NCBI GenBank assembly: GCA_018524725.1
Contig: JAEUWP010000073.1
Coordinates: forward strand, 1 to 58,089
DNA length: 58,089 bases
From: Podaxis mareebaensis
Lineage: Eukaryota > Basidiomycota > Agaricomycetes > Agaricales > Agaricaceae
Reading direction: 5' to 3'
The notes under the pieces are model-generated. The model was not told where the DNA came from. It saw only the letters and a list, made by a program, of their open reading frames with translations, and ran no database searches. Shown one piece after another: positions 1 through 11,570 of this stretch (positions are counted from its first letter, which is position 1; each line of letters starts with the position of its first letter). Both the position numbers and the translations under genes were made by a program.

Positions 1-74
1 CCAGAGGTGTGGGAAATTGGAAATGCACTGAATCTTCAAATTTCCATGTGGAATATTTGTATTACATAATAGCT

Positions 75-256
75 GTGTGTGCAGAACTTTCAGAAAATCC
101 CGCACAGAACATACATGCAACATACATGATATGTGTGTGGGACTTTCAGAAAACCCCACGTGAAATATTTATAATTCCGTGCATGAATTTTGTACACATA
201 ACTTCTTTTAGGGAGGGTTGTCGTTGCATGCAGGATTTTCAAAATCCCGCACATGT
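75..256. repeat. Three imperfect copies of a short hairpin-like motif
   Basis: Three related segments (about 75-108, 132-160 and 225-256) share the pattern TGTG(T/C)G-(c/g)(a)G(G/A)A(C/T)TTTCA-(g)AAAA(T/C)CCC(G/A)C(A)C. The third contains a perfect 7+1+7 palindrome, GGATTTT-C-AAAATCC. The rest of 1-790 is AT-rich with no convincing gene; short open frames here are not supported. This may be the end of a small non-autonomous element or a promoter repeat; I cannot tell which. Confidence 0.4.
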
Positions 257-814
257 GGTTTTCCCCCCCCACAAGACAAGGTAATAACTAGATTTTGTAA
301 ACTACTGAGTATACTTAAGGTCTAGGCAGTATGTAAATACCGCGCGAGCACATTATTAAGTTCCGCGGGGGCCAAATCTTTTTTAGGCCAACGGCCCGCC
401 ATAGTTACCTGCCCAATCTGGCAGAACAGATTTGCCAACCATTTCTGGCATCGGGAGCTTCAAGCATTGGAAGTTTGAGTTGAAGCTTCAGAAATTTGGA
501 ACATTACGTGACAACATATTTGCAACTTCATTTTCGGTAAGATTCTGGGTGTGGAACAATTCAATTTCAATTTATTTTGGCTGAGAATCCACTGAAAGCG
601 CAGTTGTAAATGCGCTTTAAGGCTACTCATGATCCACAGGACACTGGACTTGCCATATTAATCAAGATAACCAGCACAAGTACAGCTATGTTACGGTATC
701 CCAATCTCAATAGATCTAAGATGGCCTAGTCCTCAGAGACGTTTTGGCATTACCGCAGTATGATATAAAAGGTGTGTTTATGCCCAGTATTTGATACACT
801 CATCCCATTACACC

Positions 815-1436
815 ATGTTCTGCAAATCTTATACTCGTGTGTTATTGCTCGCTCTCATTGTAACTATTGTATCAGCCGTCGAAATTGCAGACCATGTCCC
901 TGAAGGCAGCTACGACTGCAGATATAACACAAACTGGACCTCGAGTAGCTGTATCAATAGTCGGAATGGCGCCGCCACAAGCAGCTTTAAGCCAAGCGAG
1001 ACAGGCACTCGCGTCGCCCACCCAACTCTGGTGGAATGCATCGAGACCCCGATGTGAGTCACCTTCTCATTGTTTTCTCCCCCTACACCGAGTGCTGAAA
1101 CCCGTTCGACGTTCGATCCAGAAAGCGCATCGTTGATTGCCAGTGTCCCAACAGAAGTACGGCCGTTTTGGTTACTGCTTTGGTTTTTACCGCAGGTAGG
1201 TCTTTAGATTCTTCCCGGACGTGAAACAGCATTGACGGTGGCCTCGAATAGCGATTGCAATTCTACGAATTGTTTTACTTACCTATCCCTTGTTAAGAAA
1301 CCCCAATAGGAACAACCACGAACATGTGAACGAACCTATAGAAGTTCCCGTACTGGTCGTTCCTCGAGGACCTGTGAATGGCACAATCGGATATACTACC
1401 CACTCCAATCTTGACGAGACTCAGGAAGCGATTTGA
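815..1436 (+). pseudogene. Small secreted-protein gene, copy 1 (probably broken)
   Basis: The ATG at 815 opens a typical signal peptide (MFCKS, then a hydrophobic run ending IVSA-V). The 5' part stays open to a TGA at 1055, where a GTGAGT donor-like site overlaps the stop. A 3' part (about 1205-1436) is clearly homologous to the 3' part of copy 2 at 4133-4738: both have TALT, an NC pair, and V-N-E-P-(I/V)-E-V-P-V-x-x-V-P-R-G near the end, and both end in a D-E-x-Q-E-x-(I/V) tail. Aligned with copy 2, copy 1 has one extra base around 1303-1310 that puts a TAG in frame, so it is probably a pseudogene unless splicing removes that stretch. The exon structure is unresolved and the family is not one I recognise. 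Confidence 0.35.
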
Positions 1437-4132
1437 CGTAGAGAGAGAACGCTTACTTTTCATGATATTTTGGATCCCCCTCCACACTGTGCAAACTTAG
1501 TACACTTCCTCTGAATTTCAATTTCTTGAAATGTCAAAGTGCTGTATCCTGGCACAAATATGATTGAGTCCGAGGTAGCGGAAGATATATGAACAGGCAC
1601 GGTATGGAGGTGAAGCAGAAGGGCGCTAGAGGTGTCAATAAGGGGATGTATTGTATTCGGCACCTCTATGACCAATATTTGCAACCCATGAGAGATACAT
1701 TGCGGAAAGCCATAGAAATGCATGAAGCGCGACACATTGGGCGTTTGATGCATGAGCTGGAAGGCTTGGTCCCTGCCCAGAATCCATTGACCTCTTCAAC
1801 TGTGTGTTTCTTAGTCCCGCTTTCCGAGACATTTAACAATGAATACGAATCTAAGGATTCTTCGAGAGACTGAAGCCCGAAACATCTGTCGGTGGCCTGG
1901 GACTTTGCGCCCAAACGCCAATAGAATTGCAGTGATTTCACTGAGGGTTACAGTAAGAGGTTTCGCTATTGTTCTTCGGTGACTCTGGGCCAGTGGGCCT
2001 GTTGTCAGGAGTTGGACCGAGAAGATATACTTACAAGAGATTCCCTGAGCCAGCGTCTGTGGATAGGGTCGATAACCGGGCGCTTGGGACATATCGCTTA
2101 CACCTAGACGGATCAGCAATGAAGGAATGACATCGACGAAAATAGGACAACTCTCATTGAGGGGATAGGGAAAGGAGGCGATGAGCCGGAACGGGTATGA
2201 ACGTAGTTAGCCGCGAGAAATCCCCCATTAGCTCCCGTAACCCGTAACGCGCATCAAAGCATCTTAAGTTGTACATAGGTAGCAGACATACGTGGCTTAT
2301 CAACTGTAGCCACATCTTAAAAGGCGGAAAAGGTTCTCGCGAGTTTTGATGTCATCGGTTGTCAGAAAACCTGACTTCCAAAAAACCACTCGTACATTCC
2401 AGGACGGTTTCCAGAACTATAGATTCCCCATCCTTCTCTGCCTGGTGTAGAGACCGACGATCGGTTGCTCGTGAAAACGGCAATCTCACGTCACTCTCTG
2501 ACTAGCCAAACGCGGAACACCACTTGTCGGAGCGCCCGTCGTCCAGCCGCTCATCGCCACCTTTGGTACAATCTATCTAGGTTTTTGAATCTTCTCGTCG
2601 TCGTACCTCTATGCATTCAGTTTCTACATTCCTTCCGTTGTCACCTGCTGTACGAGTATAGCTTGATTTATTGTTCAATGTGTAACCGTATTTCAGCAGC
2701 CTTACCTTATGATCTTCCGCTGATGTCTCAGCCCTTTCCTTCTCCGTTTCGCTCTCGCCTTCTCCCTCAGTAATTTGATATTGTACATCATGTGTTCTTC
2801 AATTCCGCTTTCAAGTTTCCTTTGATCTCATTGCTCTATTGTTTTATTACAATTCTCGGCCAATTTCAGCTTAGTTACTTTCCGTTTCGCCTCCTCTATG
2901 CCCTCCCACTTTGAGATTCCCGTTCAGATATGTAGTTCTACTCGTATATAAAGAAAAGCGTCTCATGTATTAAAGCAGTGAATCATACACCCCGTATTCG
3001 AACCCACCTCGCCGTCTGATATCTATCCACAGGAAATCCCCTTTCCCCTTTTCCACTAGTAGTTTGACGACTCACCACTTCGTTTCAACACAGGTTCTGA
3101 TCCGTCCCCTTTCTGTTTCGTGTTTTATTTCTCGTACTTCGTTACGAAGCCCAGTGGTCGTTGGATTCGACTGCGCTCGCCCCTTTTCTGAACCCCTAAC
3201 GGAGGTTATCACTCTTCACTGGACTCTCCGCTTCTCGGAGTGCTTCGGGGACGAAACTACCAGGGTTTGGGTAGCCGCGGGAAACTAGAATTGGACCAGT
3301 TTGACGAGATTGTACGATGGCCCGCCGAGCCCCCCTGCCATCACGCCTCGATGAACAACCGGGGTTCGGCAACGAAAGGACGAAGATTCGATCCATTTCT
3401 TCGACCGAAAAATGAGGTACGTGACTTCTGGCTAGGAAGCAGGAGCGAGACATGGCTCACTAGCGCTCACTGGTCACCGACTGACCAATTCGTGACCAAC
3501 CCCGCTGGCGAACAAGACCATACCTCGTCCGCCGTGTGTTAAAGTATTGACCTATGGCGACGACGAGCATGATAAAACCTGAGCCTCAAGAAAAACAATG
3601 CACCCATTTGATACGATCTCCCCCCGACCAGTGAAGTAACTTGACAAAAAAGCAAAAGAAACAGAATATGAGGATGAAGGGTATGTCAAATTTATGGTAA
3701 AGGCGGGCAAGGACCCTAATGAAAAACCGTAGTCGGTCACACAGGCGGTGATGAAACAAGGGACAATTAGTGCATCGGAACAGGATATCCAGAGGAGGCG
3801 CGGCGGTGAACTAACCTGCAAACCCGTTCACAGCCAGGATTGTCAGAACGGAAATATGTGCTTGGCTCGAGTCGATGGCCAGGCGGTCAGGAGATAAGAT
3901 ATTCTTGAACAAGCCCCGCTCGACCAGCGGCGGCGCTAACGAACTCGCCCTCACTATATAATGCTCGTCAATTCCCGTTTTCTTCACAATTCCGACCTTC
4001 CCCTCGCACAACCCTACAACCAGCTCTTCAGCGCTTCGTTTGGAGTTCTTCCGCCACCTTTTCTTGAAGTTGTGTACAACTACTACATATCCCTCTGGAT
4101 ACCTTGATTCAGCCCCTACATCCCATTTCATC
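1437..4132. other. Gene-poor stretch between the two secreted-protein copies
   Basis: No open frame here looks like a conserved protein on either strand. The part at 2570-3060 is pyrimidine-rich, as fungal UTRs and promoters often are. A TTCGAACCC string near 2997 resembles a reversed tRNA B box but no T-stem pairs around it. 3900-4130, just upstream of copy 2, has a TATATAA-like string near 3956 that could serve as its promoter. Confidence 0.4.
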
Positions 4133-4738
4133 ATGTTCTTCAAATCTGGTGCTCGTCTGTTGTCTTTCGTTCTCTCTGCGGCTGTTGTATCAGCTGTTGC
4201 TGTTAATATTGCGGAACGCGTCCTGGAGGGCGAATATGATCACAGAAACAATACAAACAGGTCCTTGGGTATTCACACGGCGGTTGGAGTCGCACCATCC
4301 CCGACAACCCTGCGCCGACCAAGACAGGTATTCCTACCGTCCGCTCAACCGTCGTGCAAGTATCGGGACCAATGTGGGCCACTTCTTCCCTTCTGCTCTC
4401 AAGGTCCAATGCTAAAACCCGATCAGAGCTAGCGTCGTCCGACGGTCGATGTCCCAACACCAGTACAGTCGTTCTGATCACTACTTCGATTTTTGCTGCA
4501 GGCGAGTTTTTGAATTCTCGGTCCGCCCACGGCATTGACCTGGGTCGTGGATAGCGATCGCAATCCTGCGAATTGTCCCGTTTGTCTGTCCCTGTTGATG
4601 AACTTCATCAGGAATAACAACGAACAAGTGAATGAACCCGTCGAGGTTCCTGTAATACTTGTTCCTCGGGGGGCTGCGAATCGTACTGTTGAATACATTC
4701 CCCTCCCCGATTTTGATGAAATTCAGGAGACGGTTTAG
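4133..4738 (+). CDS. Small secreted protein, copy 2 (exons unresolved)
   Basis: The ATG at 4133 begins a signal peptide (MFFKSGARLL then a hydrophobic segment ending VVSAVA), followed by N-I-A-E-R-V-L-E-G-E-Y-D and two N-x-T/S-like sites (NNT, NRS). The second half is a separate open frame (about 4514-4738) with an NCPVC pair and the conserved V-N-E-P-V-E-V-P-V-I-L-V-P-R-G segment shared with copy 1. The two halves are in different frames, so at least one intron is needed; a TGCAG acceptor lies at about 4502. That acceptor leaves a TGA in frame before the conserved part, so this copy may be damaged too. The mature protein would be short, acidic and secreted. No known fold is recognised; a fungal effector or cell-wall role is only a guess. 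Confidence 0.4.
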
Positions 4739-5616
4739 CATGCTGAAGAGGACATTCGCTTGAGATATTTCGGGTCCCGCTGCGCGTATATAGTGTTTAG
4801 TATATTTTTGTGTGTCGACTCCTCGAACGCCGAAGTTCAAAGCATTGGATTGGAGGGATGACATTGTATCGTGAGACAGAGAAGCGGAAATGAGTTTGAA
4901 TGAGGAAATATTCATGTGAGTAAATAGAAATAGACGATGGGGACACAGCCTATTGGTATCTTGTCATCAACGCGGTCCAACAATCTTAATACTAGTATGC
5001 GTGAGGTTACACGTAGACTGGACGCTACCAGCGGAGGTTCCGCGAGACAAGATAGAAGCTAGATGAGGGAAGACGAAGGCCGAGCGGTTGGGAGGGATTG
5101 GAGAAGTTAGGGATGTCGAGTGCCAGAGAGGTCGGGAGGCTTGAGGGGCAGGGCAGAGGCGGAAGTCATAGTTTCTTATGGGGTGCGGAGGCAAGGCTGA
5201 AGTGGGCTTAGTGACCCCTCGTGGATGCAAAGCGGAGGCGAGAGAGATGTTGTGTCTGACATGTCCGCGGCCAACTTCCGCAGAAGGGTTGGTCCCCACC
5301 GGATTTTATCTATCGCTTCAACACTCTCCGGCTTGCTTCCCCTAGAGTCCCTTGGTTTTCTTCGAGGCACCGGAGTCTGAGACGTCTTGGCAAAGTTTAA
5401 ACGTTAGGGCCTAGCATCTCAGTATTAACAGAGCCACAGTGCTTTCACGGAAGACCACATTAAGAACAAGAGCAGAACACCAAGACAATACGCAAGGCAC
5501 GAACTAGAGCACCTCGCTGTACAGCATTAATCAGTTAAGAGTTACATATGTATGTAGGTATGAAGAAACCTTTGTTTGGGTGGTCCGTGGTGGTGATACA
5601 TCCCAAATGCAACGGC
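4739..5616. other. Intergenic, no gene seen
   Basis: No supported gene. 5450-5616 is the likely 3' untranslated region of the minus-strand SPP2-like gene next door. Other open frames here are short and lack recognisable motifs. Confidence 0.5.
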
Positions 5617-6993
5617 CTAATAATCTCTCCTCCTGCTCGAGTCCCTTGAACGATCTGGTCTATCGGAACGCTCGCGGTCATAATCCCGTCGTCTATCTTT
5701 GTCACGTCGGTCGTCGCCTCGCTCATAACCATCTCTGGCCTTCTCCTTCTCCCTATACTTGTCCTTTCCTCTATCCCTGTCCCGATCCCTATCCCGTTCT
5801 CTGTCTCTGTCTCTGTCTCTATCCCTATTCCGATCTCGTTCACGGTCACGGTCACTGCGGTCCTTGTCACCGTTGGTGGATGGTGAATTTCGGCTCGAAC
5901 TACGACGCGGAGACCATGATCGCTCCCTTCCTGATCCAGGCGTATTCTCTCGTTCTCTCTCTCTCTTGATAACAGGAACGTATCTTTTCTCCGGACGAAA
6001 GGGTCCCTTCTTCTTGCTCCCATCGTCAAACGCTTCCATCTCCTTGGCTCCAATACCGAGAAGCGCAGGGCGAGCGGTAGGGAGGTACGGTTGCACAGGT
6101 CCCTTACCGTTCTTCGAAGCGGCAGTACCCTCTTTCCAACCCATACCGCGCAACATGGCGGCACCGAACTGCTCGACTGGAACACGAGTATAGTCCTCAA
6201 GAGTCGCGACGTCAGGAAGCTCTTCAACATCTTGCTTGTATGCGTCGCTTTCGGATATCGGTGTCGGAACGACGTCGATAGCTGTTCCGTCTGCTGCAAT
6301 ACCGTTCGCTTCGGCTAGAATGGCACGACGAGCGATTTCGTCTTCGGAGAGTTCGACTTCCTCCATTTTGACGTCTTCCGTGACTTCTTCCTTTACCGTC
6401 GTGCCGTCTGGAGCTTCGACTTTGACCACCTTCTTGTGCATTTGCAGACCGGATAATACGGGTCCTGCGCCAATGACATCCCGTGTGCCTAATCCACCAA
6501 TTGAACCATCGGCTCCGGTTTGTGCTTTCGCTGAGATGGGCACATATTGTTGAGCACTCCGCCGTTTGCGAGCTAATTCTCGCCAGTCTTTGTTCTTCAG
6601 CGCTGGTATAACAAGCGGTTCCTGTTTCTTCTTTTTCTTGTCTTCGTGCAACCTATGTAACAAAGAGCAGTCGGAAGGGGCTTTTGTGAGTTGAGATGAC
6701 TGTAGCCGGCTCGGAAAGGAATTAACACACCGCTGGACACCAAATCGGTCAAAGCCAGTGACTAGCTCATCCTGGATCTCGTCATCCTCGTCGCTGGAGT
6801 CGTCGCCGTAGTGTGGAGAGTCGGCTTCGCTGCGAGCAAGGGGACTGCCGAGGGGAGTGGGTTCTGCGGACTGGAGGTGGCGAGGGAGGGAGGGAGCTTT
6901 GAAGGAAGTATCTGAGTCTGGGCCAGAAGATGCAGCGCGGGAGACTGGGGTCGGTCTGCGAACAGTGAAGGAGACTTTCTGCGGGGCGGCCAT
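5617..6993 (-). CDS. SPP2: G-patch pre-mRNA splicing factor, SPP2/GPKOW family
   Basis: The open frame reads 458 aa from the ATG at 6993. Residues near the N-terminus (KVSFTVRRPTP) resemble the Spp2 start. A basic segment with LVIPALKNKDWRELARKRR follows, then the G-patch core around V-P-V-E-Q-F-G-A-A-M-L-R-G-M-G-W-K-E-G, then PTARPALLGIGA. The C-terminal ~110 residues are a low-complexity RD/RE/RS tail (5620-5990) typical of spliceosomal proteins. Spp2 binds and activates the DEAH helicase Prp2 in the nucleus. A likely intron lies at 6730-6653 (GTGTGT...CATAG, 78 nt, a multiple of three with no stop). Spliced, the protein joins VQR to LHEDKKKKK and is 432 aa; unspliced, it is 458 aa. The gene seems intact. 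Confidence 0.85.
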   Translation of the reverse strand: MAAPQKVSFTVRRPTPVSRAASSGPDSDTSFKAPSLPRHLQSAEPTPLGSPLARSEADSPHYGDDSSDEDDEIQDELVTGFDRFGVQRCVNSFPSRLQSSQLTKAPSDCSLLHRLHEDKKKKKQEPLVIPALKNKDWRELARKRRSAQQYVPISAKAQTGADGSIGGLGTRDVIGAGPVLSGLQMHKKVVKVEAPDGTTVKEEVTEDVKMEEVELSEDEIARRAILAEANGIAADGTAIDVVPTPISESDAYKQDVEELPDVATLEDYTRVPVEQFGAAMLRGMGWKEGTAASKNGKGPVQPYLPTARPALLGIGAKEMEAFDDGSKKKGPFRPEKRYVPVIKRERERENTPGSGRERSWSPRRSSSRNSPSTNGDKDRSDRDRERDRNRDRDRDRDRERDRDRDRDRGKDKYREKEKARDGYERGDDRRDKDRRRDYDRERSDRPDRSRDSSRRRDY

Positions 6994-7800
6994 ACAAGAT
7001 CAAGGCAGCTTGCAACAGCAACACCATCACACCCTCTCTCTACATTACATAAGCGTCCCACTCTGACTCAGACGCGCACGCCACCATCCAACACGTCTCA
7101 AGGGGCTGCTACACTCATGGGTCCAGATGCTTGACTAACAACACAAAACTTTACGGTACCCGAAGATTTCGCTCCCCAAAATCAACTCAAAACTTGGCTC
7201 CGCGGTTTACCCAGTTGGCGGGCATCTCCCTACATCCAATTCTAAGCCTTGCAATTTAACAGCACCAACTTTCGCATTCCTGGGTCTCCCTGACATTAAT
7301 TGAACTACTGGCTCATCCAACGCTGTTCAGTCTATCAAAAGGCTGCTCAATTAAGAAGCTGTGAATGGGCATGTAACCAAGGCCTCCTCCTATATGAAGA
7401 CCAAGGCGAGGGGGATTGCGTTTAGGTAGCTAATGTTCCCCTCGCCGTATTAATTCTCTAAGCCTCGGGGTGCGAGATGCTACACGCTCCACTCGCCATA
7501 CTTATGCATGCAAGCTCTTGTCAGTCGCGCCCTCGGGTTGGGGCTTGCTCTTTGTGGCGCATTAATACTTACTGGTAGTCCCAGGTGCAGGACTGGTCTT
7601 TACAGCTTGCGAATGGTTTCATGGCCTTCCGTTTGAAATCCGGAATATCTGGAGGTGCGCGTTCATTTCATCTCAAAAATCTTGATAGATATTCAGGCTC
7701 TCATACCAGGAATCATGGATTCCCTTTGCATTTACGATGCATCTACATCTTGACGCGATATATCGGTCTCCTGGGACAGGTGTAAGTGTGACGCGTCCTG
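6994..7800. other. Upstream/intergenic region, no gene seen
   Basis: This holds the promoter side of the minus-strand SPP2-like gene and, further right, sequence leading into the membrane-protein remnant. CT-rich and GC-moderate; no recognisable coding motif or RNA gene. Confidence 0.45.
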
Positions 7801-7836
7801 ACGGCACCGTATCCTTCACTGAAGGCACCTTAGGTT

Positions 7837-8792
7837 CCACCTTGCCGCATTCGACTACTTATCAAAAACTACCTCAGCCTCGCGCTCAGTTTGTCATACA
7901 TTCTGGTTTTCGCAAGCAGTTATGGGCGCATTTGGAGTGGGCGTGCTCCAGATCCTTCTGTCAAGGCGCGGTATGCTCTTTTTTTGTATCGTGTTTCGTT
8001 GGCCTGCCCATAAAATCTCTTTATCCGCCAGTTTACGCTTTATGGAGCGGCGACCGCCGAATAGGACTATTCTTACTCTTGTTATTCGTTCTCCACCTGG
8101 TTCTATTTGTGGTATTCTGGGGGATAGCTATGGAGGACACGAAGTACCAGGACTCAAATTGTTTCATGACTGACCACCTACCGAAGGAGGCTATATATTT
8201 ATGGTAAGCGCCGCCACTCGCTGAGCAGCAGTCTTGCCATTGACACCGCACAAGTGGCACCATGGTCCTTACTCAACTCTGCATATGGATGCTTGCTTTT
8301 GCAAAGCATGTCACCTTGGCGCGGGGCCCGCAACGTCCCGGAGGCGGTAAGATAATTCAGCTGGTAACGCAAATCTGCCGCGAGAGCCTCCTGATTACAC
8401 TCTTTGCTTGCGGTGAGGCATGGCCCTTTCCTATCCACCACCTTCGCCAACACTTTTCCCAGCGGTACCCTTTGTGGTCATCATAGACTGGATCCGGTCA
8501 CAACTTGCAGAACAGGTGGTCACTGTGATCTATCTAGCTCCCCCGTATGCTGCTTCTTTGCTGGACAAACTTCGAGAACTATCTAACCTACGGCGCAGAC
8601 TATTTCTAGCCATCATCACCTCTGCGGTAAGCACTGATTCATGAACCTGTGGTAAACAAATGTCATACTAATAATCTATAGACTTGCAGGATGATAGCAA
8701 GCATGCACAAAATGTCACAGAAGATCCTTCAGGAGGACATGTGGAGCGGTGGAGACGAGGGTCTTGTTCTGACGTCCATTTGCGTTGATTGA
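7837..8792 (+). CDS. Fungal multi-pass membrane protein (DUF6533-like), partial or degraded
   Basis: Fragments in successive frames fit the large agaricomycete family of seven-helix proteins of unknown function. Around 7861-8000 a frame reads a hydrophobic helix (YLSLALSLSYILVFASSYG) then R-I-W-S and a second hydrophobic stretch, like the family's helix plus E-x-x-x-I-W motif. 8025-8207 gives V-Y-A-L-W-S-G-D-R-R-I then a long helix, resembling the family's R-V-Y-A-L-Y, with a GTAAGC donor at 8204. 8262-8412 gives an IQLVTQICRESLLITLFA segment similar to the family's L-x-R-x-L-Y-R-D-G helix. A last coding-like piece ends near 8792. The third helix seems missing and I could not build one continuous frame, so this is either a badly resolved gene or a pseudogene. 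Confidence 0.3.
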
Positions 8793-9039
8793 ACACTTTT
8801 CTGGGACTGTAGCCTGAATACGATATTTGTATCATAGATTCCAAATAGATTCACCACCACTCTGATAAGTAGCGTCTGAATGACCAAATTTGATTGGGCA
8901 ACGATCATGTGATCATCCGAATCTGACGGAGCGACGTCGCCGACTTCGTCAATCGTCTGGCATTGACGCCCTCACCCGCAATCCGAGGCTCTGAAGGGCT
9001 CACGCCACCTCGTCCAGTTACTACCAGTGGATCAGTCAA

Positions 9040-9787
9040 ATGGCCACCACCCAACGCTCACTTCTTCGCCTTTCCCGGAACACAATATTCACCATCTCAC
9101 GACAAACCCAAGTTCCAATATGTCGCCGTTTCCTTCTCAGTAATACCCCCTGCTCCACTTCCCCAAGCCTTCATACTTATTCCCGAAGAACATTATCTAC
9201 GACTACTCCACGTTACGCTGCCCTCGCAGACCAACTCCCATCCAAACCAACTGTCGTTCTACAAACGCCGTCTCCGGAATATATTGAGCAGGAGGAACTA
9301 GATGTGGAAGTGTTACCCCCTGAACAGGTGAAACTGGTTATTACGGATAGGGCAGCTGAGGTGGGCTTTCTCTTGCGTAATAACGGTTAATCGGTCAGTA
9401 GTAACTAGGGGCGCAGCAACTCAGGTCAATAGCAACACGAGGGGACGATTCTACCGCTGCTTTGCGGGTAGCGGTCGAGTCTGGAGGATGTCATGGATAC
9501 CAATACAAGATGGAATTGGCTAAGGAGATTTTACCTGACGACTAGTACGTTCTTGTTCCCCCTTTCACGGAGATTAACACCGACTCACGTTGATTCAAAG
9601 TCACTTTTCCCATCCAACGATCAAACCTTCCAATATCCTGGTGGATGCTGTGTCCTTCTCATTACTCAACGGCTCAACAATAGATTTCGCGACAGAGTTG
9701 ATTGGGAGTAGTTTCCGGGTGGCAGACAATCCACAGGCGAAGGGGAGCGGATGTGGATGTGGTGTTAGTTGGGAATTGAAGGATTAG
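9040..9787 (+). CDS. ISA2: Mitochondrial iron-sulfur cluster assembly protein ISA2
   Basis: Three exons (9040-9360, 9417-9544, 9601-9787) with two 56-nt introns give a 211-aa A-type (IscA/HesB) scaffold protein. The first ~70 residues are rich in Arg, Ser and Thr and lack acids, as in a mitochondrial presequence. The core starts at LVITDRAAEQLRSIA, which is formed exactly across the first splice (GAG|GTGGGC...GCGCAG|CAA). The three ligand cysteines are present: SGGCHGYQY in exon 2 and the GSGCGCGVSWEL motif at the C-terminus in exon 3. The family works with Isa1 and Iba57 in making [4Fe-4S] clusters in the matrix. The second intron splits a Tyr codon. The CHG (rather than CSG) form is usual for ISA2 and argues against ISA1. 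Confidence 0.9.
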
Positions 9788-9842
9788 AACATCCAATGTT
9801 GGGTAGCGGTAATGGAGGTGAAAACCTGTAGCATATATCTAA

Positions 9843-11570
9843 TTGTATGTTTATTTCTTTATCCTTGCATGTTGGGCTAATTGCACTCTCCTCACACCTC
9901 AGTCGTTATACATAGAATTTCCATTGCGCATGATTAATGGATCAACAGGATTTGTTTGCACTGCTCAAGGGTCTGAACAAGTGACTTTTGTGCTCACAAG
10001 TAATTTGACAGCTCGACGTTCACTAACCCTTTCCTGTTCCTCGCCCAGTCGCGGCTTCTAGCATATGTACAAATATCCAGCCTTTCTGCACCCTCTCAAC
10101 CCGCTACCATCCAGCGGTACGGATGACACAGAACATTATATCGGCCGCCCAAGGTTCTCGACGCGCTATCCCCAATGTTTTCTGTGCGACTTTCATTCGA
10201 AGATGGTGTTACATACGGGATGGTATTCTGGCAAGATACTTCTCGTAACACATTCTTTAAACCCGTCAGCGGCATTTCTCGCTAGGGTGGAAAAGACCTT
10301 TGGGGTGTCAACACCCAGCGGCGAGATGTAGCTTTCCTCGTGAAGTTGTATCTGGTGGATTGACAACATTGGCTCCCTATGATCCGTGTCGTTCCATCTG
10401 AAGATCTCGTCCATCAGCGTTCCCATATTCCCAAGCGCCGGAGTGTACCCCAACGTGTATTTGAGCGAGCCTTCCTAGGCTTTATTAGCCTCGAGCGACA
10501 GATTTTGTGGGGTATGCGCTAAACGCTGTTTAAACACTTCCACCCGTCCTAGGTCACGCTTTGGGCGGAGCCTTGAACGCGTACTGTGATTCCTCGGCAC
10601 TCTTGTTATATGGATCAACAGGATAGAACCACCTTCCGAACAGTTCATCGTCATCCTCACTGCATTCGAAAAGATCTACAAGCACACGACACTCAATGGG
10701 CGATTCCCTTACTGCAAACCAACTTCTCACTGGGCTATCAAGGAAACATTCGCATCGACGCAGAGATTTTGAAAGTAACCATAATCGGGGTCGCCCAAAA
10801 TGAGACGTACTTAGGTGCGTCGAGTTATGTTTGAATATCATTGATGCTCGACGCAGGGATAGCGGACCGGCCCCGGCCCACGGAGATGAGAACAGAACTC
10901 GAGAAAATCACACAACTACTAACGATGTCGGACATGGCAGTCCTTCCTTTTCTTCGGTGTTTCATCCCAGCAACCCCCGTAATCGTTGCAGACGGAATAT
11001 CAAACGATCGACCTCGTCAGGTGCTGGCAAACGTATATTCCAGCGCAGGACGCCCATTTACGGGGCTACGCGCCTGTTATGCCGTTATTTGTCCCAGACA
11101 AGTGCTTTTTTGCGTGACACGAGATGGGGAACGCATTGCGTGAGTTGGGTAGACAACGATAACGTCAGGTCTGATGGGTCAGTTGTGATGAACGTGATGG
11201 AAACTCAGAGGTAATATAGTTATGTTCCTTGATACGGTTTACTTTAAAACGCCGATGGCCCCACTCATAGTCTTTCAAATAGATCAACGATGGTGTTCAA
11301 CCAAACGCCCAGGTCAATGACGAATGTGGCGGAGAAGATAGGCAGTCCTACGGGCATGCGCCGGATCTATCTTATCCACGCGACATCTATGACACCTCCC
11401 AGACAGATGATAATGTCCGCGCCCGGGGTTACTTTAATGAATAGTGAAACTAACATTCCAAACATCAGCTCATTGCAGCCCGTTCTTGATTTGACGTTAA
11501 TCTCACAGGTGGGTAAACCTTCGAGGTTGGTGGCTACATGGTTCAGCGCCCAGGTTTGTTAAAACCCCCA
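9843..11570. other. Coding-like fragments in several frames, possible decayed gene
   Basis: Several stretches look protein-like but do not join. On the plus strand: 9890-10061 (IEFPLRMINGSTGFV...), a frame near 10178-10287 (VRLSFEDGVTYGMVFWQDTS), and 11281-11441, which follows a plausible CAAATAG acceptor and reads DECGGEDRQSYGHAPDL...YPRDIYDTSQTDDNVR before a TAG. On the minus strand, 10554-10700 reads ECSEDDDELFGRWFYPVDP and 10193-10453 reads TLMDEIFRWNDTDHRE. The last two recall a BAH-like segment, but weakly. I do not recognise a family. A decayed gene, or two overlapping relics, is the best description. Confidence 0.25.

Noticed and set aside
2985..3015. tRNA B-box-like TTCGAACCC (minus strand)
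   Set aside because: The bases around it cannot form a T-stem and no A box or acceptor stem is found at the right distance.
5759..6193. Plus-strand frame of Ser/Leu/Arg repeats
   Set aside because: It is the complement of the RD/RE-rich tail of the SPP2-like protein.
10065..11143. Aspartic protease gene
   Set aside because: I looked for the D-T-G-S/T active-site motifs in all frames and did not find them.
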